The notes below the pieces were generated by a model that ran no database searches, was not told the DNA's origin, and worked only from the letters and a program-made list of their open reading frames with translations. Position numbers and translations under genes: made by a program. Source: Chryseobacterium sp. YIM B08800 (GTDB lineage: Bacteria > Bacteroidota > Bacteroidia > Flavobacteriales > Weeksellaceae). Taken from it: 64,000 bases of DNA. The stretch spans positions 62,001 through 126,000 of the forward strand of contig NZ_JAPDKN010000004.1 of NCBI RefSeq assembly GCF_026163565.1, read 5' to 3'. Positions 58,749 through 64,000 of this stretch are shown in pieces (the first letter of the stretch is position 1; every line of letters begins with the position of its first letter).

Positions 58749-60743
58749 CTATAAAGTTTCTTTCAGCCAATCAAAAAATTCTCTCTGCCAAACTAAACCG
58801 TTTTGCGGATGAAGAACCCAGTGATTTTCGTTCGGGAAATACACTAATTTAGATTTTAAACCTCTCAGTTTTGCAGATTGAAACGCTTCCTGACCTTGTT
58901 CGTAAGGAACTCTAAAGTCAATTCCGCCCTGAATAATCATAATTGGCTTATTCCATTTTTCCACAAAATTGCTTGGATTAAATTCTGTATATGCCTTTGG
59001 AAGAGGTTTTTCCCAAGGCGAACCAAGATCCCAGTTCGCGAACCAAAGTTCTTCAGTCGTTAAATACCAAGATTTCATATCAAATAAACCGTCGTGAGCG
59101 ATGAATGTTTTGAATCTGTTCTCATGAATTCCAGCTAACATAAATACACTGTAACCACCGTAACTAGCTCCAACAGCTGCAACTCTTTCACTATCTACAT
59201 AAGGTAAAGTTTTAGCATAATCTGTTGCTGCCAAATAATCTCTCATCGGTTGTCCTCCCCAATCTCTTGAGATCTCTTCGTTCCATTTCGTTCCCCAGCC
59301 CGGCATTCCGCGACGGTTTGGTGCAACAACAATATAACCGTTTGCTGCCATTAATGCAAAATTCCATCTTGTGCTGAAAAATTGAGTTAATCCAGATTGT
59401 GGACCTCCCTGACAATACAATAAAGTTGGATATTTTTTATTCGGATCGAAGTTTGGCGGGTAATGAAACCACACTCCCATCTCTTTTCCATCTGAAGTTT
59501 TTACCATTTTCAATTCAGATTTCCCTTGTGCCAATTTTGCGTAAGTATCTTTATTGACGTCCGTAACCTGACTTAATTCTCCGTTTTTAAGATTTACCGA
59601 GAACAATTCTGCACCGTGATTGATATCTGTCTTTGAAATTAAAAGAGATTTCTTTCCTTCTGCAAAAATATCATTTACATCAAAATTCCCTTTTGTAATC
59701 TGACTTACTTTTGCATTTTTAAGATCTACAGAAAATAACTGAACGGTTCCGCGAAATGCTGCATTAAAATAGATACTTTTAGAATCGCTGCTCCAGAACG
59801 TTGTCCCGGTTACGCTTTCGTCCCAGTTTCCTGTCATATTGCTTTTTGCACCGGTTTTCCAGTCCATTACCACAATATCATTTTTATCGGCTTCGTATCC
59901 TTCGCGTTCCATACTTTGCCACAACAACCATTTTCCATCTGGCGAAAATTTTGGATTAACATCATAACCCATCATTCCTTCTGTTAAATTTTTTGTTGTT
60001 GCTGAAGCTAAATCGTAAGCGAAAATATCAGTGTTTGTACTTGTAGAATATTCTTTACCACTTTTAGGTTTGGTAACATATAAAAGCTTTGAAGAATCTG
60101 GGCTAAAAACGAAATCTTCTGCTCCACCGAAAGGTCTTTGTGGAGAATCCCAAGTTTTTCCTTCCAATAAATCTTTAGCGGAATCTACACTTGAAGAAGT
60201 ATTAACCACAAAAACGTGATTGTATTTTCCTTCATTAAAATAATCCCAATGTCTGTGATTCAGGTCTGTATAAACTTGTGCAGTCGTTTTTGAAGTATCT
60301 GCATATTTATCTTTCCCCATCAGTTTTTCTACCAAAACCTGCTTACTGAAAGCAATTTTCTTTCCATCCGGAGAGATTACGATGTTATCAGCTTCACCAA
60401 TGGTATAAAATTCTGTCCAGGTCTTTCCACTGTCTTTTGAAAGATAAATTTTCTCACCTTCCTGAGCGTAAAGTCCGTTTTTATCCCACTGAACTAAAGC
60501 TTTTTTACCTAAATCAATTTTAGAAGACTGATTATTGATAACATTCAGAAAATAGTTTTCGTTTTTTGTTTTTTCAGTTTTCAAATCAACCTGTCCGACT
60601 TTATAGATCAGCGATGATTGATCCGGTGAAACAGCCTGCACTCCTACTTTTTTCAAAGTCCAAAGAATTTCAGGTGTCATGAGTTGTTGTGCATTCATTA
60701 AGAAAGGCGCTGCCAAAGCGAGCAGACTGTACTTAAGTTTCAT
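58749..60743 (-). CDS. Secreted S9-family prolyl oligopeptidase-type peptidase
   Basis: The 664-residue enzyme has a signal peptide (residues 1-18, after LMNAQ). A beta-propeller follows with repeated FSPDSSKLLYVTK/FSPDGKWLLWQS strands (about 30-400). The alpha/beta-hydrolase domain has the nucleophile in GASYGGYSVF and the acid/histidine in GGIDFRVP and NENHWVLHP. It cleaves short peptides in the periplasm. DAP/acylaminoacyl-type specificity is possible. Confidence 0.95.
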   Translation of the reverse strand: MKLKYSLLALAAPFLMNAQQLMTPEILWTLKKVGVQAVSPDQSSLIYKVGQVDLKTEKTKNENYFLNVINNQSSKIDLGKKALVQWDKNGLYAQEGEKIYLSKDSGKTWTEFYTIGEADNIVISPDGKKIAFSKQVLVEKLMGKDKYADTSKTTAQVYTDLNHRHWDYFNEGKYNHVFVVNTSSSVDSAKDLLEGKTWDSPQRPFGGAEDFVFSPDSSKLLYVTKPKSGKEYSTSTNTDIFAYDLASATTKNLTEGMMGYDVNPKFSPDGKWLLWQSMEREGYEADKNDIVVMDWKTGAKSNMTGNWDESVTGTTFWSSDSKSIYFNAAFRGTVQLFSVDLKNAKVSQITKGNFDVNDIFAEGKKSLLISKTDINHGAELFSVNLKNGELSQVTDVNKDTYAKLAQGKSELKMVKTSDGKEMGVWFHYPPNFDPNKKYPTLLYCQGGPQSGLTQFFSTRWNFALMAANGYIVVAPNRRGMPGWGTKWNEEISRDWGGQPMRDYLAATDYAKTLPYVDSERVAAVGASYGGYSVFMLAGIHENRFKTFIAHDGLFDMKSWYLTTEELWFANWDLGSPWEKPLPKAYTEFNPSNFVEKWNKPIMIIQGGIDFRVPYEQGQEAFQSAKLRGLKSKLVYFPNENHWVLHPQNGLVWQREFFDWLKETL

Positions 60744-60906
60744 ATTCTGTACTATTTTTATGAGCTTTTGAAATTTAAAAATATCGTGAGCTCTTTTATT
60801 AATTCAAAGATTGCCAAAGTTATGTAAATGTGAGTAAACTTCAAATTTAATGTTGAGTTTAAAATTACAATGCTTAATTTTATATCACAAAAAAAGTCTC
60901 ACAACC

Positions 60907-61764
60907 ATGAAAAAACTTCTATTTTTTATTTCTATATTTTCATCTGCTTTCTTTTTTTCGCAGATAAATATGTCAGTGGCTACCCATTTTTATAATCCTT
61001 ACCAAATGAACATTCAGGGGAACGGAACAATATATTACACAACAGATGGAACAACACCAACTTTAAGCTCAAGTTCAGCAGTTAATAGCGTCAATATTTT
61101 AATTGATCAAAATAAAGAAATTAAAGCTTTTTTGGTAAGCAGTACAGGAAATACATCTGCCGTTTTCACCAAAAAATATTTTACAGGAGCAATTCCTGAT
61201 GCACATATTTTCTTTAAACCTCCATCAGGATGGACAAATGGAGCTTGTGTAAGAGTTGAAATGATCAATCCGAATTCAATTGATGGTTTTGTCATAGACA
61301 ATTTAGGTTCCGGATATTCTATGAACAATACCGGATGTGATGGATGGTACAAAATCACTAAAAGTTTTGAAACCGCTAATGTAAGTTTTACTAACTGCTA
61401 TTTATATCAAAATTTCCCTGGTAATATAGACACTCCACCAGTTCCTATGGGAAGTAGTATTTATTATGATTTCAGCAGCGGAATAATCACCAATCCTCCG
61501 TCTTGTTTATTAGGCACAAAAGATGTTAAACATAAAGATGTTAATTTGGTTAAAGTTTATCCGAATCCCGTTGCAGAGGTTCTACAAATCAATACTGATA
61601 AAGACTTCGTGGAATATGAAATTTTAGATGGAACCGGAAGAGTAATTTCAAAAGAAAAATTTTTAAAGTCAATAGCTGTACATCATTTAATTTCTGGAAA
61701 TTATTTTGTGAAATTAATTGATAACAAAAATGATTTTGTTCTTGTTAAATTTATAAAGAAGTAG
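60907..61764 (+). CDS. Type IX-secreted protein with chitobiase-type and CBM26-like regions
   Basis: From the ATG at 60907 the protein has 285 residues and a signal peptide (1-20). The YYTTDGTTPT stretch near residue 41 is typical of the chitobiase/beta-hexosaminidase C-terminal-like domain. AHIFFKPPSGWTNGACVRVEM near 100-120 resembles a starch-binding CBM26 module. The last 75 residues form a type A T9SS sorting domain (VYPNPVAEVLQIN ... GNYFVKLID). It should be exported across the outer membrane and bind polysaccharide. No catalytic domain is present. The longer frame from 60850 adds 19 residues ahead of the signal peptide and is rejected. Confidence 0.88.
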   Translation: MKKLLFFISIFSSAFFFSQINMSVATHFYNPYQMNIQGNGTIYYTTDGTTPTLSSSSAVNSVNILIDQNKEIKAFLVSSTGNTSAVFTKKYFTGAIPDAHIFFKPPSGWTNGACVRVEMINPNSIDGFVIDNLGSGYSMNNTGCDGWYKITKSFETANVSFTNCYLYQNFPGNIDTPPVPMGSSIYYDFSSGIITNPPSCLLGTKDVKHKDVNLVKVYPNPVAEVLQINTDKDFVEYEILDGTGRVISKEKFLKSIAVHHLISGNYFVKLIDNKNDFVLVKFIKK

Positions 61765-61796
61765 TTTTAATTTGAAATCATAATATCGATATCAAA

Positions 61797-61825
61797 AAAT
61801 CCCAACTACATATTAGCTGGGATTT
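61797..61825. terminator. Bidirectional terminator between convergent genes
   Basis: AAATCCCA (61797-61804) pairs with TGGGATTT (61818-61825), with A and T runs outside, serving both the T9SS protein gene and the acidic-protein gene. Confidence 0.8.
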
Positions 61826-61830
61826 ATATT

Positions 61831-62130
61831 TTAATTTACGATATCTTCATTTTCTTCTTCATGATCATCTTCATTATCGCTTCTGCTGTAAAGATTATTT
61901 TCTTCATCAGGAAGCTGATCGGTGATTTGTTCAAAATTATCATCATCTTCAGCCCCCGGAATATCTAAACCATAAGGCATTTCGTCGTTAACGTGACCGG
62001 GATTGATGATAGGATTTCCGTCTCCATCCAAAGGAATATGTTTTTCTTTATTGAAAATATCTTCACTTGGTTTGTAATCCATTTCCTCCAGTTTTCTGTC
62101 TTGCTCGTTTTTGTTATCTTCGGTTATCAT
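61831..62130 (-). CDS. Small acidic protein of unknown function
   Basis: The 99-residue protein is strongly acidic, with DDDNFEQITDQLPDEENN and a DDHEEENEDIV tail. It contains an IPLDGDGNPIINPGHVNDEMPYGLDIPGAED core that reads like a conserved family motif. It has no signal peptide. It is probably disordered outside the core. No function is known to me. Confidence 0.8.
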   Translation of the reverse strand: MITEDNKNEQDRKLEEMDYKPSEDIFNKEKHIPLDGDGNPIINPGHVNDEMPYGLDIPGAEDDDNFEQITDQLPDEENNLYSRSDNEDDHEEENEDIVN

Positions 62131-62281
62131 AATAATTTTATTTTAGTGTTACTAAAGAATAGACAAATATTAGTCCAATTGGAGTAGAAACAAGGAAAAA
62201 CTTGAAAGAATCAAATCGAAAATTGTAACCTTTTTTCAAATTTGCAAAATCGAAATCAAATCTCAAATGTCGCACCTCTAA

Positions 62282-63250
62282 CTAATACACTTCCGGATTT
62301 GCAATGTGAGGCATTTTTTCACCTTTAGAAAAAGCGATGATATTTTCTGCCGCTAATCTTGCCATTCCGTTTCTGGCTTCGATCGTTGCCGAACCAATAT
62401 GTGGAAGAACGCACACATTCGACAACTGTAAAATCGGATCATTATCTTCAATAGGCTCCGGATTGGTAACATCTAAACCAGCACCCCAAATCTGTCCAGA
62501 CGCCAAAGCCTGATACAGATCTTTCTGATTATGAAAACCTCCTCTTGCTGTATTCACAAAAATGGCATTCTTTTTCATCCTTCCAAAAACTGAAGCGTTG
62601 AAAAGATTGCTTTGTTCTGGTTTAAAATTGGCATGAATACTCAAAACATCCGATTGTTCGATTAATTCATCGAAAGAAACATATTTTGCATCAAGCTCTG
62701 TTTCGGCTTCTTCATTATGGCTTCTGTTGTGATAAATAATATTCATACCGAAAGCTTTTTTGCATTTTTCAGCCATTTCAAAACCAATTCTTCCTAAACC
62801 GAAAATACCCAAAGTTTTACCGTACAATTCCTGTCCAAGCTCATAAAGCGGGTCAAAATTCCCCCAGTTTCCATCTTTTACTTTTTGAAAATAAAAACTC
62901 GCTCTTCTAGCAACCGATTGCATCAATAAAAATGCAACATCTGAAGTCGCCCGACTCAAAACATCCGGCGTGTTTCCTATCGGAATATTTCTTTTATTGG
63001 CTTCTTTAATATCAACATGATCAAAACCTACACTGAACAAAGCAATGGCTTTTACATTAGGACATTCCTCAAAAAATTCCTGATCAAATGCATTGGCTCC
63101 AACATTTAAAATGGCGTCTGTATTTTTGCAGTATTGTAGCCATTCTTCACGTGACAAATCATCATTTTCCGGGATTGTAATTTCCAAACCTGCTTCCTGT
63201 AGCATTGTAATTCCTGTTTCAGGAATTCTTTTGTTTATAAAAACTTTCAT
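62282..63250 (-). CDS. D-2-hydroxyacid dehydrogenase (glyoxylate/hydroxypyruvate reductase type)
   Basis: The 322-residue enzyme has the NAD-binding motif GIFGLGRIG near residue 153, the catalytic arginine in VNTARGG, the glutamate in NPEPIEDNDP and the histidine in LPHIGSAT. It reduces 2-oxoacids such as glyoxylate or hydroxypyruvate with NAD(P)H. It stands alone, with a terminator of the upstream gene just ahead of it. Confidence 0.94.
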   Translation of the reverse strand: MKVFINKRIPETGITMLQEAGLEITIPENDDLSREEWLQYCKNTDAILNVGANAFDQEFFEECPNVKAIALFSVGFDHVDIKEANKRNIPIGNTPDVLSRATSDVAFLLMQSVARRASFYFQKVKDGNWGNFDPLYELGQELYGKTLGIFGLGRIGFEMAEKCKKAFGMNIIYHNRSHNEEAETELDAKYVSFDELIEQSDVLSIHANFKPEQSNLFNASVFGRMKKNAIFVNTARGGFHNQKDLYQALASGQIWGAGLDVTNPEPIEDNDPILQLSNVCVLPHIGSATIEARNGMARLAAENIIAFSKGEKMPHIANPEVY

Positions 63251-63273
63251 TATTTATTTTTTAGACAAATAAA

Positions 63274-63300
63274 AACCTCACTACTTTTACAAGTGAGGTT
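63274..63300 (-). terminator. Rho-independent terminator of the DUF1801 gene
   Basis: AACCTCACT (63274-63282) pairs with AGTGAGGTT (63292-63300). On the minus strand it is followed by a U-rich run. Confidence 0.88.
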
Positions 63301-63393
63301 CTCATTAATTATTATTGACTTATTTTTTTGATGTCATTCAAATTAAAGTCCAATTTTCATTCCGAAAAATCTCAGATTAATCTTTTAAACAAA

Positions 63394-63789
63394 TTATTTT
63401 AATCTGATCAATTCTCCTTTTCTTTTTACAATATTTTTATAATCCCATTGTATTTCTATAGATTTTTTAAGCCAACGCAGAATATCAGTTTCATTAATTT
63501 CATTTACATTATTATAAAATATAGAGGCATCCTGAAATTTTTCACCTTCTACTTTCAACTGTTCTTCATTAAAAGATTTTCCGCTCCAAAACATCAGGCG
63601 AATTCCCTTTTTCTGTTTGCTGTAACCCACAATGGGATTTCCTTCTAAAAACCAAACCGGATGAGCGTGCCAGATTTTATTTTCAGCATCATTCAGTCCA
63701 GAATCAATCAATTGAGAAAGTATCATGCAAATTTCTTTGTCTGAATATGATTGTCTTTCGTTATAATCAAAAATATCTGGATTAATCAT
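63394..63789 (-). CDS. DUF1801 (YdhG-like) family protein
   Basis: The 131-residue cytosolic protein shows the DUF1801 pattern: ENKIWHAHPVWFLEGNPIVGYSKQKKGIRLMFW in the middle and a C-terminal ILRWLKKSIEIQWDYK. The family is of unknown function. It follows the partial membrane-protein gene by 28 bases and is probably co-transcribed with it. Confidence 0.88.
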   Translation of the reverse strand: MINPDIFDYNERQSYSDKEICMILSQLIDSGLNDAENKIWHAHPVWFLEGNPIVGYSKQKKGIRLMFWSGKSFNEEQLKVEGEKFQDASIFYNNVNEINETDILRWLKKSIEIQWDYKNIVKRKGELIRLK

Positions 63790-63817
63790 ATCATTTTGGT
63801 TGAAAATTTGGCTACGT

Positions 63818-64000
63818 TTAAACTACTTTAAAATTAATGTAAATAATCCAAATAATTAGAACAGCAAGGTGTACAATAGTTGAAAGTTTTGTTTCTTTCT
63901 TCATCACAAATGCTTTTACTCCATTAATAATCAACAAAATGACATTCAGTATTATAAAAATAAAAACAGATAAAACATCTAAATTTGGTGTACATGGTCC
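63818..64000 (-). CDS. C-terminal part of a membrane protein (cut by window end)
   Basis: Read on the minus strand from the window edge, 61 codons are open and end in TAA at 63818. They encode two hydrophobic helices (LDVLSVFIFIILNVILLIIN and LSTIVHLAVLIIWIIYI) separated by a KAFVMKKETK loop. The start lies outside the window. No family is recognised. Confidence 0.7.
   Translation of the reverse strand, partial: GPCTPNLDVLSVFIFIILNVILLIINGVKAFVMKKETKLSTIVHLAVLIIWIIYINFKVV

Overview
The window looks like chromosome of a member of the Flavobacteriia (Bacteroidota), most likely a Chryseobacterium-type member of the Weeksellaceae. The DNA is AT-rich and genes rarely have a Shine-Dalgarno sequence. 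Several start regions carry the Bacteroidota promoter hexamer TAnnTTTG. The genes include a type IX secretion C-terminal domain, a GldA-like ATPase, SusC-type plug motifs and a fused E1alpha/beta 2-oxoacid dehydrogenase. This assignment rests on recognition of protein families, not on a database search. No rRNA, tRNA, CRISPR array, complete insertion sequence or prophage was seen.

Layout. 1-1764: end of an unknown gene and a 520-residue protein of uncertain function. 2007-6639 (minus): biotin operon bioF-bioD-bioB-bioA led by a ferritin-like putative di-iron protein, with a divergent MocR-type regulator (6705-8186). 8407-18348 (minus): a six-gene MacAB/TolC-type efflux operon (adaptor, secreted metallopeptidase, ABC ATPase, two permeases, outer-membrane factor). 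It has a candidate sigma-54 promoter and paired upstream sites, and the matching NtrC-type response regulator and histidine kinase lie at 19643-22419. A YhcG-type nuclease gene sits between. 23114-28879: GldA-like ATPase, patatin-like lipase, bacterial PH-domain protein, dihydrolipoyl dehydrogenase and small secreted proteins. 28977-33328: a GH3/GH29 glycosidase pair. 33638-38675: a run of membrane and lipid-related genes (SDR epimerase, DUF2071, SRPBCC, fatty-acid desaturase, DCC protein, small membrane protein) headed by a GbsR/MarR regulator, with one operator-like sequence repeated at both ends of the regulator gene. 38791-44068: an ECF sigma factor, a very unusual membrane-anchored SusC-plug plus von Willebrand A fusion, a frameshifted secreted protein and a paralogous von Willebrand A lipoprotein. 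44672-64000: mostly housekeeping genes (C1 peptidase, Old Yellow Enzyme with HxlR regulator, fused E1, polyprenyl synthase, rlmN, queA, AIM24, DNA glycosylase, S9 peptidase, a T9SS cargo protein, 2-hydroxyacid dehydrogenase, DUF1801).

How the parts fit together. The biotin operon has all four late-pathway enzymes but no bioC or bioH, and the extra di-iron candidate is translationally coupled to bioF. The efflux operon appears to be switched on by its own two-component system through sigma-54. Inside it, the metallopeptidase gene is followed by a second, degenerate copy of the adaptor gene's 3' end, which marks it as a late insertion. The GbsR-type regulator probably controls itself and the neighbouring lipid-related run. 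The intergenic regions are rich in palindromic elements: several families of about 44, 70, 121 and 156-159 bp, many next to gene ends.
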